A stretch of DNA of 64,000 bases from Kordia sp965224175. Lineage in GTDB: Bacteria > Bacteroidota > Bacteroidia > Flavobacteriales > Flavobacteriaceae. The notes under the pieces were generated by a model. It was not told the DNA's origin and searched no databases. It saw only the letters and a list, made by a program, of their open reading frames with translations. The stretch is from the NCBI RefSeq assembly GCF_965224175.1, contig NZ_OZ245041.1, forward strand, positions 868,001-932,000, read 5' to 3'. Within the stretch, counting starts at the first letter, position 1; the number at the start of each line of letters is the position of its first letter. Positions 24,624-34,067 of the stretch are shown piece by piece. A program made the position numbers and the translations under genes.

Positions 24624-25289
24624 CTACTTTTTACTGAAAATGGATTGAATTTTATTGTGTTGAATTTCTTTAAAATCAGAGATAATCATGTTAGCTATGC
24701 TGTAATCTTGATTTTTAGAATGTACACTATCATAACCAACACAAAAGATTCCAGCGGCATTGGCTGCTTTGATTCCGTTGGTAGAATCTTCAATTACCAT
24801 ACAGTTTGAACGTTCGTATCCTGTAGCATGTGCCGCTTTTTCAAAGATTTCTGGATGCGGCTTGGATTGTTTTAAATCTGCTCCGCTAAATTTAGCAATG
24901 AAGTATTGATTTAAATTAAATCGTTCAAAAACATTATCAATTGTCATCATAGAAGCAGAAGAAGCTAAGACGAGTTTTAAATCGTTTTCATGATATTCTT
25001 TGATAATGTCCAACACACCATCAATCAACGTTAAACTCGGATCGTTGGCAAATAAGTACTTGAAATTATTTCGCTTTAATTGCACCAAGGTTTCTGGAGC
25101 TTTTGATAAGTTGAAATGCGTTACCAAACGTTTGCAAATGTTAATGGTAGATTGTCCAGTAAAAGATTGATATAACTCTGGAGAAACCTCAATTCCTACT
25201 TCTTCAAACATACCATTGTAGGCTTTGTGATGTAACGGTTCTGTGTCTACAATGACACCATCCATATCAAATAAAACTCCTTTTAACAT
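24624..25289 (-). CDS. HAD superfamily hydrolase, beta-phosphoglucomutase/phosphatase type
   Basis: A 221-residue protein with HAD motifs in order: DMDGVIVDTEPLH (nucleophile Asp8, acid Asp10), LASSAS (motif II), KQSKPHPEIF (motif III Lys) and VIEDSTNGIKAA (motif IV). A helical cap lies after motif I, as in beta-phosphoglucomutase and sugar phosphatases. The cap sequence does not settle between mutase and phosphatase. It is convergent with the sigma factor cassette. Confidence 0.87.
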   Translation of the reverse strand: MLKGVLFDMDGVIVDTEPLHHKAYNGMFEEVGIEVSPELYQSFTGQSTINICKRLVTHFNLSKAPETLVQLKRNNFKYLFANDPSLTLIDGVLDIIKEYHENDLKLVLASSASMMTIDNVFERFNLNQYFIAKFSGADLKQSKPHPEIFEKAAHATGYERSNCMVIEDSTNGIKAANAAGIFCVGYDSVHSKNQDYSIANMIISDFKEIQHNKIQSIFSKK

Positions 25290-25373
25290 TGTGCTTCTTT
25301 TTTGGCGAATATACTAAAAGAGATTAGAAATTTACACGATCATATATTATCGCAAGGTTATGTTTGATCCTTT

Positions 25374-26684
25374 TTAAAATCCCCAAGCATTATCTTTTAA
25401 AAGCTTGTTTTTGTCTCCTAAAACATCATATAATGTATATTTACCTTTTACAGGAGCGCTTCTATCCATTCTACCAAAAGAAGGATTATCACTGTAAAAA
25501 GTCATGAAAGTCATATTGAGTTCTCCAGTATAATTTCCTTTCTTTTCTTTAGAAACCACACTTGATAACTCTAAGTTTGATATATCTGAAGGAAAAGGAA
25601 CTTTGTCGCTGTTGTAAAATAAGTCGCCATCATAAATAAAGATACAATCATTTCCTATTTCAAAATATCTAATGTTTTTTATGTTGACAGGAATTTGAGA
25701 ATTTGATTTGTCTTGAAGCTTTTTCAAGGTTTCCTTCCACTTTTTTTCATCTAAAATAGCTGCGTTTGCATTTTTTTCTAATTCCTGATGTGCAAGATGA
25801 CAACCGTGAAATATGTTTACCAATTCTTGTTTGTGAAAACGTTTGTACATTCTATTAATATCTTCCATAGAAATTTCAGGAAGTACATATGTAAAGTTTC
25901 CAGTAATACCAATACTTTCATAACCATCTGGCATTTTAAATTTCATTAAGAATAATTGTGTAGGCTGACGATCTAAAGTTACTCTACCTGTATAGTAAAC
26001 AGAGACTTCTGTAGGTTCCTGTTTGTATGTTTCTAGTAAAAAATTTGTAAAATGAGGAATTGCCTCTTTTTTTTTCATTTTTTTCTGCTCAATACCTTTT
26101 ATTTTTAAACATCTTCCCAAGTTTTGGTTGATGTATTTTACAATATCTCTATACAACCAACCTTTGAATTGCTCATCATAAAATAATTTTTGGAATTTTT
26201 CAGCAGAAGGCAAATGTTTTTCACCTTCTTTAAAAGTTTTCCAACGTGTTTCAAATTCTATAGATTCATCATCCCAAACTTCACAAATTTGAGTAAAAGC
26301 ATCTCCATTTAACATTGTAATAAACTCTTTTAAAACAGCTTCGTATCGTGAAGCAAGTGCAGATGTTGGATTTACTTCATATAAAGCCTCTACTCCGCAA
26401 ATACAATAGGATGGTTTGTTAAAAAAGAACTGCCAAATTCCTCCATTGTCTGTTTGACTAATTAAATGTCCTAAGGTTAATACCGTTTTTTGTTCTTTAG
26501 TAAGTTTTTTCCAATGTTCTTCAAAATCTCCTTCAGGAAATTCAATACCATTAAACATTAAATCTTGTAGTTTCCAAAACTGGTCTGGAATACTTTCTAT
26601 TTTCGAAATTTCATCTAAATCTTTGTTTTCAACTTCTGTGTAAAAATGAAGTGTTTTTGGTCCTTTGGTAACGGATGATAGCAT
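25374..26684 (-). CDS. Hypothetical protein with DUF4375 (DMP19)-like segment
   Basis: A 436-residue cytoplasmic protein. Residues about 60-125 read LTLGHLISQTDNGGIWQFFFNKPS, close to the NGGFxQFFxN pattern of DUF4375/DMP19 proteins. The C-terminal half has YIFIYDGDLFYNSDKVPF-like strands and no clear motif. Function is unknown. It is divergent from uracil phosphoribosyltransferase and 84 bp upstream of the HAD gene on the same strand. Confidence 0.65.
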   Translation of the reverse strand: MLSSVTKGPKTLHFYTEVENKDLDEISKIESIPDQFWKLQDLMFNGIEFPEGDFEEHWKKLTKEQKTVLTLGHLISQTDNGGIWQFFFNKPSYCICGVEALYEVNPTSALASRYEAVLKEFITMLNGDAFTQICEVWDDESIEFETRWKTFKEGEKHLPSAEKFQKLFYDEQFKGWLYRDIVKYINQNLGRCLKIKGIEQKKMKKKEAIPHFTNFLLETYKQEPTEVSVYYTGRVTLDRQPTQLFLMKFKMPDGYESIGITGNFTYVLPEISMEDINRMYKRFHKQELVNIFHGCHLAHQELEKNANAAILDEKKWKETLKKLQDKSNSQIPVNIKNIRYFEIGNDCIFIYDGDLFYNSDKVPFPSDISNLELSSVVSKEKKGNYTGELNMTFMTFYSDNPSFGRMDRSAPVKGKYTLYDVLGDKNKLLKDNAWGF

Positions 26685-26803
26685 GTAGAAATATGTAATT
26701 TATGTGAAATCTAAAACTACAATAATAAGATATGAAGTCAAAGCGAACGAAAAGATTTAACAGCTTGTTTTACGATATTAAATATATTTCTATAAAATTA
26801 TAA

Positions 26804-26811
26804 TATCTTTG
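26804..26811 (+). promoter_or_regulatory. Candidate -7 element of upp
   Basis: TATCTTTG matches TAnnTTTG exactly. The predicted start near 26818 would give a leader of about 63 bases before ATG 26881. The -33 region is AT-rich without a clear TTG. Confidence 0.5.
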
Positions 26812-26880
26812 AACGGAACTTCGAAAAAAGAAAAATTTAACTCCATTGTTTTTATATTAAATTCGCACAAAATTACTTTT

Positions 26881-27537
26881 ATGACTATTCACGATTTTAC
26901 TTCACAATCTTCTTTGTTAAATCAGTTTATTTCTGAAATGCGCGATGTTTCTATTCAGAAAGATTCTATGCGCTTCCGCAGAAATATTGAGCGTGTTGGT
27001 GAAATTTTAAGTTATGAATGTAGCAAAGTGCTTGAGCGTGCTAACGAAACCATTACTACGCCATTAGGAACTAAAGACATGATTTTACCTGTTAAAGATG
27101 TCGTTATTTGTTCTATTCTTCGTGCTGGTTTACCATTACATCAAGGAATTTTAAATTATTTTGATCAGGCAGAAAACGCATTTGTTTCTGCGTATCGTGA
27201 TCATATTGACGATGGAGACGACTTTGAAATTGTTGTCAATTATATGGCAGCGCCTTCTTTGGAAGGAAAAACGTTGTTATTGGTAGATCCGATGTTGGCA
27301 ACAGGTCGTACCATGAAAAATGTGTATGAAGTATTGTTACAACAAGGAACTCCAAAAAATATTCATATTATTTCTGTTTTGGGTTCTACGGAAGGTGTAA
27401 ACTATGTAAAAGAGCATTTTCCAGCAGATACTCATTTATGGATTGCTGCTGTTGATGATACATTGAATTCTCGCGGTTATATCGTTCCTGGTTTGGGTGA
27501 TGCGGGCGATTTGGCGTATGGAACGAAACGTTCTTAA
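26881..27537 (+). CDS. upp: Uracil phosphoribosyltransferase
   Basis: A 218-residue type I phosphoribosyltransferase. The PRPP-binding loop is LLLVDPMLATGRTM and the uracil-binding end is YIVPGLGDAGDLAYGTK. It makes UMP from uracil and PRPP in pyrimidine salvage. The frame is open from a TTG at 26809, but ATG 26881 (MTIHDFTSQ) fits the family length and is preferred. Confidence 0.93.
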   Translation: MTIHDFTSQSSLLNQFISEMRDVSIQKDSMRFRRNIERVGEILSYECSKVLERANETITTPLGTKDMILPVKDVVICSILRAGLPLHQGILNYFDQAENAFVSAYRDHIDDGDDFEIVVNYMAAPSLEGKTLLLVDPMLATGRTMKNVYEVLLQQGTPKNIHIISVLGSTEGVNYVKEHFPADTHLWIAAVDDTLNSRGYIVPGLGDAGDLAYGTKRS

Positions 27538-27630
27538 CTAGGCTTTTTCAAACTTATTTAAATGTTTTTCGCAAATCTATTTATGTAGGTTATTATTAAT
27601 TCTTGTGAACTATTTTCAAGAAACGAGAGC

Positions 27631-29586
27631 CTATTCTATCAGTATCTTTTTTGTAATTGTTTTTCCGTTAGAAGCTATCTTTGCAATATACATTCCGCTT
27701 TGTAAGTTAAGTGGAATTTGGCTCGTGCCTGAGAATCGACTTTTTAGTAGTTTTCTTCCATCTAAGGAAATGATTTCAATCGTAGCTTCTTGTCGTATTC
27801 CAACTATATTAATATGTCTTCTTGCTGGATTTGGATAGATTTTAATAGTTTCGGCAGTAAAATTTTCATTTGATAACGGTTGTGACCACATCACGCCCGT
27901 TTGATTTCCCCAAATATGTTCTACTAATTCGGGATGATCTATGAATGGATTTCTATTGAATTGCCATGTGTATATCACATTGTTACGATTCATTTCATAA
28001 TCATCTGGTGGATCGTTTCGATGCCAATCCAATAATGTTGCTAAATCTCCCAATTGTCCTTCTACGGAAGGAAAACCATTTTCTATAGATAATCCGTTGT
28101 AACGAATTGCCAAGAAAAATACACTTCTTGCTACGTCTCCGCGGAAGCTTCCAGCCGTTCCTGTTGGACCTGTATATTGTCCGTAATGCTGATTACCTCT
28201 TGAGCTGTTTTCTGGTCCATCACTAGCGCGTAATGCATGTCCGTCTGAGTTTCCATGACGTAATGAATCTGGTCTTGTAATCCAAAATACATCTCTTCCA
28301 TCTGCTATATCATCAGCTTCAATACTCCCATAACCTGCCAATGATCTTGGAAAGGTATGTTCTCTATTCCATTTCCCTACACTATTTGAACCTGATTGTT
28401 GATCAAGTTTTGCACGTCCTTGTTCTGTGTAGACTAACCAAACCTGATTGCTGTTTGCTGGATTTTGATCTGCTTCACGTAACATCGCATATACGTCTGC
28501 ATAAGTTTGTGCTCTAACCGTATTTACATCAGCAATAATTGCTTGCATGGCATCACGCAAAGCATTATCAGCCAAACCATCCATGGTATCGTAATAACTA
28601 GCTGGTGCTGTACTTGCAACTGTTCCAAATGTAGGATTTAGAGGTGTTCCAAAGGTTGCTACTGTAAAATCATCATCTACAGCACGAATTAAAACGTTAT
28701 TATTTAAAATGATATATTCTACAGGGAAATTCTCTACTAAACTAATGACTAATTCTTCATCACCTTCGTCTAATGTATCATTTACTAGAGAGATGACAGT
28801 ATTTGTAGAGCTTTGTCCTGAAGGAATTGTTACTGTGGTGTTTCCGGTAAAATCAGCCGCATCAAATGTTCCGTTATCTAACGTAAATGTGATGTCTAAA
28901 TCTGTAGTAACTGGCGATTCTGTTGTAAATTCAATCGTAAACATATCACCTTCGTTATATTGATCGTTTGCGACATTAATACTTATTCCGTTTAAGGCAA
29001 TTCCGCTTCCATCATTTAATTGTCTTGGTGTTGGAGTTCCTGTGTAATAAGTTCCATCAGTTTCGTTTCGTTGAATAGAGTTTGTGTTGTTATTTCCTCC
29101 TTCACTGATTTGTGTAGTTTCTCCCAATAAAGTTAGTAATCCAACATCGTCAGATTCTCCTGTATCATATACAATTGCATCTATTAAATCTGTTGTCGTT
29201 GCTTGCGTTCCTTGTGGAAAGTCAAAACTATTAGCTTGATAAATTGCAACGGCATCTGCACCATTTTGGATGACATTTGCTCCAATTAAGAGTTGTGGAA
29301 CTGGTGAAACCGTGCTACTTCCTATCAATAGTAAACCATTAACATCTGTTACTTGTCCATCTAAATCTAATGCAAAATAACTACTATCGTTCCCTGAGGT
29401 AGATCCATTGAATAGCACTAAAACATAACCATCAAGTGCAAAATTTGGTGTTTGTGATTTTAGTTCAATAAATTCACCTGTATCTGTTCCTGGCGTATCA
29501 CAATCTATTTCATTTATCACTACAACTTGTGCTAATGTGAATTGACTGATCAACAACATTAAACATATGGAAAATATATACTTCAT
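27631..29586 (-). CDS. Secreted endonuclease I family nuclease with lamin-tail, Calx-beta and type IX sorting domains
   Basis: A 651-residue secreted protein. A signal peptide ends at TLAQ; a lamin-tail domain follows (about 20-190, VVINEIDCDTPGTDTGEFIEL); then a Calx-beta-like domain (about 195-300, YNEGDMFTIEFTT...DEGDEELVISL); then an endonuclease I (NucM-type) domain (about 310-560) with NREHTFPRS, the RGDVAR and LDWHRNDPPDDYEMNRN motifs; and finally a type IX C-terminal sorting domain (IKIYPNPARRHINI, IAKIASNGKTITKKILIE). It should degrade extracellular DNA for phosphate or nucleosides; upp lies beside it in convergent orientation. Confidence 0.9.
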   Translation of the reverse strand: MKYIFSICLMLLISQFTLAQVVVINEIDCDTPGTDTGEFIELKSQTPNFALDGYVLVLFNGSTSGNDSSYFALDLDGQVTDVNGLLLIGSSTVSPVPQLLIGANVIQNGADAVAIYQANSFDFPQGTQATTTDLIDAIVYDTGESDDVGLLTLLGETTQISEGGNNNTNSIQRNETDGTYYTGTPTPRQLNDGSGIALNGISINVANDQYNEGDMFTIEFTTESPVTTDLDITFTLDNGTFDAADFTGNTTVTIPSGQSSTNTVISLVNDTLDEGDEELVISLVENFPVEYIILNNNVLIRAVDDDFTVATFGTPLNPTFGTVASTAPASYYDTMDGLADNALRDAMQAIIADVNTVRAQTYADVYAMLREADQNPANSNQVWLVYTEQGRAKLDQQSGSNSVGKWNREHTFPRSLAGYGSIEADDIADGRDVFWITRPDSLRHGNSDGHALRASDGPENSSRGNQHYGQYTGPTGTAGSFRGDVARSVFFLAIRYNGLSIENGFPSVEGQLGDLATLLDWHRNDPPDDYEMNRNNVIYTWQFNRNPFIDHPELVEHIWGNQTGVMWSQPLSNENFTAETIKIYPNPARRHINIVGIRQEATIEIISLDGRKLLKSRFSGTSQIPLNLQSGMYIAKIASNGKTITKKILIE

Positions 29587-29600
29587 TATACTGCTTTTGA

Positions 29601-29608
29601 CAAAAGTA
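29601..29608 (-). promoter_or_regulatory. Candidate -7 element of the nuclease gene
   Basis: TACTTTTG on the minus strand matches TAnnTTTG and lies 14 bases before the start codon. The -33 region is not convincing. Confidence 0.4.
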
Positions 29609-29648
29609 CAATAATAGTTTATAAAGATTTGGTTATTAGAAGAATTAA

Positions 29649-29677
29649 CTAAAAATGATGTAAAATCATTATTTTTA
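29649..29677 (-). terminator. Hairpin below the 228-residue protein gene
   Basis: CTAAAAATGAT and ATCATTATTTTTAG form a near-perfect AT-rich inverted repeat 23 bp below the stop codon at 29700. It is a plausible but weak terminator. Confidence 0.45.
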
Positions 29678-29699
29678 GTGTCAAATGGAATCAGTATGG

Positions 29700-30386
29700 C
29701 TAGTTATAGTTTTTGATGAGTTCTTTTAAATCATGTTTTTGTAAAATTTCATCTAGGTATTTTCCTCTACTACTACTTTTTCTTTGGTATGGTGAGAATA
29801 GGTTTGAAATTTCATTGTATTGCAAGTTTAATTGAAGTAATTCTTGCTTTTTTTCCGCAGTCAATTCGTTTTCAGTGTTATTTTCTATGAACGAGATTAG
29901 TTTTTTAACGGCAATTTCTTTTTTAGCAATTTCAGTTCCTGTTGCATTCAATGTACAGATTCCATAAACACCATTTATGTAATATTCCCATTCAACTTCA
30001 AAAGCTTCTTCTAATTTTTGAAGGTTCACTTTTCCATTTTCAAGAATATTATTTCCATAAGCAAATGATTTGTCATCATGTTTACAAAAAGCATTTATAA
30101 ATTCATTTTTAATTTTTTGCTTGAAACTATCAACCTCATCTAAGTTTAGGTTTTGTAACACTAAGTTTATAGTACTTCTAGGGAAATATTTTTTGACATC
30201 TATAATGACTTCACGATCTCCAAGAGGAGAACTAATGGTGGATTCCGTTTCAATTTTATAAGAGAAATTTGGAATCATTTTTTTAGTTATCAGTTGATCT
30301 AGAGTATCATTGGAAATATTTGTGATACGACATAGCTCTTCAGCATCTATAAAATTTTCTATGATGTACTTTATATCTTTATTCAT
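29700..30386 (-). CDS. Hypothetical protein, DUF6058-like
   Basis: A 228-residue cytoplasmic protein. The N terminus (FIDAEELCRITNISNDTLDQLITKKMIPNFSYKI) looks like a small helix-turn-helix-type recognition segment, and the overall pattern recalls DUF6058 proteins, which are sometimes linked to natural-product genes. This link is weak. A TATATTTG promoter element lies 17 bases upstream. Confidence 0.55.
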   Translation of the reverse strand: MNKDIKYIIENFIDAEELCRITNISNDTLDQLITKKMIPNFSYKIETESTISSPLGDREVIIDVKKYFPRSTINLVLQNLNLDEVDSFKQKIKNEFINAFCKHDDKSFAYGNNILENGKVNLQKLEEAFEVEWEYYINGVYGICTLNATGTEIAKKEIAVKKLISFIENNTENELTAEKKQELLQLNLQYNEISNLFSPYQRKSSSRGKYLDEILQKHDLKELIKNYN

Positions 30387-30402
30387 CCCTACAATTTTGT
30401 AT

Positions 30403-30437
30403 CAAATATAGGAACAATTGTGTAGAGAATTTACAAA
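30403..30437 (-). promoter_or_regulatory. Promoter of the DUF6058-like gene
   Basis: On the minus strand TTTG (30434-30437), 23 bases, TATATTTG (30403-30410). The spacer is at the long end of the accepted range. The predicted leader is about 10 bases. Confidence 0.5.
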
Positions 30438-30451
30438 AAGTATCTGAACAA

Positions 30452-31450
30452 TTAGCGACTCGTCTCTCCTATGGTGATGGTTGTGTTGAGAACAGTATCA
30501 CTTGTAGGAATATCTTCAAGTTTAGATTCTAGACGTAGTAGCAACATTTTTGCAGATTGTTTCCCAATTTCCTTTGGATGTTGGTCTATGTATGAAATTT
30601 TTGGATAGGATAAATCATTTTGTGCTGCGTTTACATATCCAATTAAAGATACTTCATCGCCTAATGTTAAACCTTGTTTTTGAATCACACTGCTACAAAG
30701 TAGAGTAGCATTGATGTCTGCTGCTATAAAACTATCTATTTTGTTTTCTTTGATAGAATTTTCTAGTGTTAATCGAAGTTCTGTTAAGTCTTCAAAAGCA
30801 ATCACTGTTGGATTGTTTGTTTGTGACAAATATCCTTCTTCACGTAAACGACCTACAATTAATGTCGGGATTGAAGAAACAAAGGCAATATTTTGACAGT
30901 TTTGATTTTCAAGGTATTTGTATGCACTTGTGATACTATCATAATCGTTTACATGTACTGTATCAAAACCAAGCGGTTGCATTGGAATACGATCAAATAA
31001 TACCAAAGGAATTCCTTTTTGTTTGATTTGTATAATATGATCGAATGTTTTCTTTTTGTTCGTTTCTTCAGCAATACAAATTAAGATACCATCTACATTT
31101 CCTTGAGAAAAATAGTCTAGACATTCTTTTTCTCGTTCTAAACTTTCATTACTTAAAAATGTAATGATATTGTATTTTGAAGCGCTTACCAATTCATCAA
31201 TTCCTTTTAATACAGAAGCAAAAAAAGGATTTTCAATATTGGGTAATATAACGCCTATTTGCATGGTTTGCTGCTTTTGCAAACGTACAGCTATAGGATT
31301 TGGTGAATAACCCCTTAGTTTGGCCAGATTCTTTACACGTTCTTTAGTTTGCGCACTTATCTCTTCACTATTGTTCAACGATTTTGAAACTGTTGATACA
31401 GATAGATTCAATTCTTTTGCAAGCGATTTTAAAGAGACTATATTTTTCAT
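30452..31450 (-). CDS. LacI family transcriptional regulator
   Basis: A 332-residue protein with an N-terminal helix-turn-helix (SLKSLAKELNLSVSTVSKSLNN) and a periplasmic-binding-like effector domain (MQIGVILPNIENPFFASVLKG onward). It lies directly below the glucan locus on the same strand but behind a strong terminator (31508-31543), so it is transcribed separately. It may regulate the locus or another carbohydrate pathway. No palindromic operator is evident just upstream of its own start. Confidence 0.9.
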   Translation of the reverse strand: MKNIVSLKSLAKELNLSVSTVSKSLNNSEEISAQTKERVKNLAKLRGYSPNPIAVRLQKQQTMQIGVILPNIENPFFASVLKGIDELVSASKYNIITFLSNESLEREKECLDYFSQGNVDGILICIAEETNKKKTFDHIIQIKQKGIPLVLFDRIPMQPLGFDTVHVNDYDSITSAYKYLENQNCQNIAFVSSIPTLIVGRLREEGYLSQTNNPTVIAFEDLTELRLTLENSIKENKIDSFIAADINATLLCSSVIQKQGLTLGDEVSLIGYVNAAQNDLSYPKISYIDQHPKEIGKQSAKMLLLRLESKLEDIPTSDTVLNTTITIGETSR

Positions 31451-31507
31451 ATATATTATTTTATCCGATAAGAGCCTATAAAAATAGTAATTTGAAGTGT
31501 AAAGTAT

Positions 31508-31543
31508 AAAAAAGTGTGTTTATTTTCATAAACACACTTTTTT
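31508..31543. terminator. Bidirectional-type intrinsic terminator at the end of the glucan locus
   Basis: AAAAAAGTGTGTTTA (31508-31522) pairs perfectly with TAAACACACTTTTTT (31529-31543) around a 6-base loop, with A and U tracts on the two sides. It lies 15 bp below the stop of the last glucan gene at 31559 and separates the 18-kb unit B from the LacI gene. Confidence 0.88.
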
Positions 31544-31558
31544 GTATGGTTTTTATAC

Positions 31559-33160
31559 TTAGTTTTTCACTAGTTTCACACTGCTTTGACCTTTGTCAGT
31601 GCTGATTCTTGCGAAGTATACTCCATTTTGTAATGCAGAACCGTCAACTACTGCTTGATTTGTTTTTGGCGCAATAGCCATTACTTGTCTTCCTGCAATA
31701 TCAAATACTTGAATTGTATTAATTACCGTATCATCTGTAACAATGTTCCATGAACTGTTTGTTGGATTTGGATATGTTTTGAATGATGATTTATTAAATT
31801 CGTCTACACTTAGTGTTGTGTTTTTGTGTAAATAGATATTGTCATACCAAACATTTGTTAAGTTTGCTGTAGTAATACCTATTTGAGCAATATCACTTCT
31901 TGTAGTACTTCCTGCTACAACACCTCCGATAGCTGTAATATCTATATCAACAGAAACCCAAGTTCCTGCAACGATAGCCGGTGTAGTTCCTGTATTGATA
32001 TTTACTTCTAAAGCAGATGCTTCTCCGCCTCCACCAGCGAAATCAACTAACTTTACATTAAATACATCTCCTACTAAATCTACATCATCTGTATAGAAAT
32101 CAAAGTGTATATGTGTAAAGTCTGTTAAATCTTGTCTGTTTGTAGAAAAATCTATTCCTTGACATGGAACGCCTGTATTTTTTCTAAAAGTATTATTTCC
32201 GTCTACTTGTACTTCAGATATCGCAGCACCACACCAACCAGCATCATATGTTCCTACGGTTATATTTGGATATGCATCACTATAGATAGAAACTACATCT
32301 CCTGCAGGTCTGTTTGGCGGCATTGGTGCAGCTGTTGCAGGTCCGCTTATAGCAAAAGATACTGTGTATGTTTCCATAACTGAACCATTTTGAGAAGTAA
32401 CTACTACCGTTGCATCTCCTGGAATTGCTGGAGCTTGTGTGATATTTGCACTTGCTCCTGCATCTGTTGTAGTTGCCATTGTAATTTGTGGAACAACTGT
32501 TGTTCCTGGTGCTAAACCAACATTATAATTGAATACTCCTGAACCAAATCCAGAAATTGTAGATCCGTCAACTTGTAAGTCACTTAACGTAGCATCTGAA
32601 CCTGCTGCTGTTGGGTTTTTCCAAAAGTAAACGTTGTCTAAGTAAATGTCTACTGGCACTGTACTTCCTGCTCCATTTGCTGCAAATTTCATTTGAAAAA
32701 TACTGTCCCAAGTCATTCCTGTAAAAGCAGATTTTGGAATATCAACACTTGTCCAAGTTCCAGATGTATAAGCGATTGAAACTAGCGTCTCTCCTGCTCC
32801 AGAACCATTGTTAATAGGACTTACTTGAATATCTGTCGCTCCTGGGCTTGCAGATGTCCAGATATCAATATGTAAAAATTCCATTTGAGAAGCGTCAGTC
32901 GCTGTTACTTCAGTTCCTTGATAGTTAAAGTTTGGGTATGCTAATAATAATTGTCCCGTTCCTGGATCATAACTAGGGTTTACCATCGTGTGACCACTTT
33001 GTCCCCAATTGGGATCATAGTTCGTTGCAATATTTGTATATGTGTCTCCATATACTGAAATTACATCAACAGCATCGTTTGTAGGCGTAGCTGGATTTGT
33101 TGTTGGTTGAGCATACGCAATGCATGCAAACAACAGAAATAAATACGTAATTTTCTTCAT
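31559..33160 (-). CDS. Type IX secreted protein with two glycan-binding-like modules
   Basis: A 533-residue secreted protein. After the signal peptide (ends AYAQ) comes a jelly-roll-like module (about 28-178) opening DVISVYGDTYTNIATNYDPNWGQ, a cadherin-like beta-sandwich (about 190-275, ATLSDLQVDGSTISGF), a second module of the first type (about 283-445, GDVVSIYSDAYPNI) and a type IX sorting domain (about 455-533, KTYPNPTNSSWNI). No catalytic motif is seen. The same module occurs in the lipoproteins at 44644-46611 and 52061-54160, so it is probably a beta-glucan-binding module. It is the last gene of unit B. Confidence 0.8.
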   Translation of the reverse strand: MKKITYLFLLFACIAYAQPTTNPATPTNDAVDVISVYGDTYTNIATNYDPNWGQSGHTMVNPSYDPGTGQLLLAYPNFNYQGTEVTATDASQMEFLHIDIWTSASPGATDIQVSPINNGSGAGETLVSIAYTSGTWTSVDIPKSAFTGMTWDSIFQMKFAANGAGSTVPVDIYLDNVYFWKNPTAAGSDATLSDLQVDGSTISGFGSGVFNYNVGLAPGTTVVPQITMATTTDAGASANITQAPAIPGDATVVVTSQNGSVMETYTVSFAISGPATAAPMPPNRPAGDVVSIYSDAYPNITVGTYDAGWCGAAISEVQVDGNNTFRKNTGVPCQGIDFSTNRQDLTDFTHIHFDFYTDDVDLVGDVFNVKLVDFAGGGGEASALEVNINTGTTPAIVAGTWVSVDIDITAIGGVVAGSTTRSDIAQIGITTANLTNVWYDNIYLHKNTTLSVDEFNKSSFKTYPNPTNSSWNIVTDDTVINTIQVFDIAGRQVMAIAPKTNQAVVDGSALQNGVYFARISTDKGQSSVKLVKN

Positions 33161-33170
33161 AATAGTCTAT

Positions 33171-34055
33171 TTAAAATTTGAATTGTTCATGTTTATCCCA
33201 GAGTCCCCAATACGCACCGACATCACCTTCATCTCCTACTTTCCACGATTCATCGAATGAGGCGAAGTAAAAAATTTCAATGTCTTCTTCTTGAGACCAT
33301 TTTTGGGCGTTTATAAAATATTTAATTGCGTTCTTATCTGAAGGAAAAGCTCCTTCTAGTCTTGTTCCTTTGTTAGGCCATCCTGTTTCAGTAATGATGA
33401 CTTTTTTACCATTTCCAGCACGTACTGCTCGATTGTACATATCTTTCATATACAACAATGCATAATCTTGATCACAACCTTCCCAAAAAGGGTAACAGTT
33501 TGCTAGGATGATGTCACAGGCTTCAGTAATTGCTGGACGTTCTGTGAATTCGTAATAGGCATCTACATATCCCACAGGAATTCCACTTATTCGTTCTTTT
33601 GTTTCGTATATGAATTTTAGCAATTCTTCTTCTGTTAAATCACCTCTATACATTACTTCATTTCCAACGGCTGCTACATCAACATAATTTTGATCTGCCA
33701 ATTTTACTAAGCTTTCTATTTCTGCGGCATTTGTTTCAGAATCGTTTCCTAACCAAGCACCAACTAGAGTTTTCATTCCTAGTTCTTTGGCTATTATTGG
33801 AATGAGTTCATTTCCTTCTGTACAAGAGAACGATCGAATCCAATTCGTATATGGTTTTACGATTTCTAAACGGCGTCTTACTTGCGCTTCTGACAGTGTA
33901 TCTCCTGGTTCTTGTCCTTCTTCATATGGACTAAAGCATAGTCCATGCATACCAGTATTGAGGGTTTCACGCCATGATACTTTTAGTTCTTCTATGGACT
34001 GCCCTTCAAAATCTAAAGCTGCTAATGCAAAAAATTTTTCTTTACGTAAAGACAT
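33171..34055 (-). CDS. GH17 family beta-1,3-glucan hydrolase, cytoplasmic
   Basis: A 294-residue TIM-barrel protein with the GH17 catalytic pair: Glu133 in AAVGNEVMYR (acid/base) and Glu223 in VIITETGWP (nucleophile). There is no signal peptide, so it is cytoplasmic. It is closely related to the next gene (302 residues) and to the C-terminal domain of the MFS fusion; all share GLHGLCFSPY-like and IFYFASFDESWK-like stretches. It should cleave imported beta-1,3-gluco-oligosaccharides, as exo-hydrolase or transglycosylase. It starts 12 bp after the preceding gene and ends 10 bp before the next. Confidence 0.88.
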   Translation of the reverse strand: MSLRKEKFFALAALDFEGQSIEELKVSWRETLNTGMHGLCFSPYEEGQEPGDTLSEAQVRRRLEIVKPYTNWIRSFSCTEGNELIPIIAKELGMKTLVGAWLGNDSETNAAEIESLVKLADQNYVDVAAVGNEVMYRGDLTEEELLKFIYETKERISGIPVGYVDAYYEFTERPAITEACDIILANCYPFWEGCDQDYALLYMKDMYNRAVRAGNGKKVIITETGWPNKGTRLEGAFPSDKNAIKYFINAQKWSQEEDIEIFYFASFDESWKVGDEGDVGAYWGLWDKHEQFKF

Positions 34056-34067
34056 TTTATTTGTTAG

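Noticed and set aside
27541..27600. TAGGCT and AGCCTA near each other between upp and the nuclease gene, read as a terminator
   Set aside because: The complementary parts are only 6 bases and about 90 bases apart, with mismatches around them. Too weak to call.
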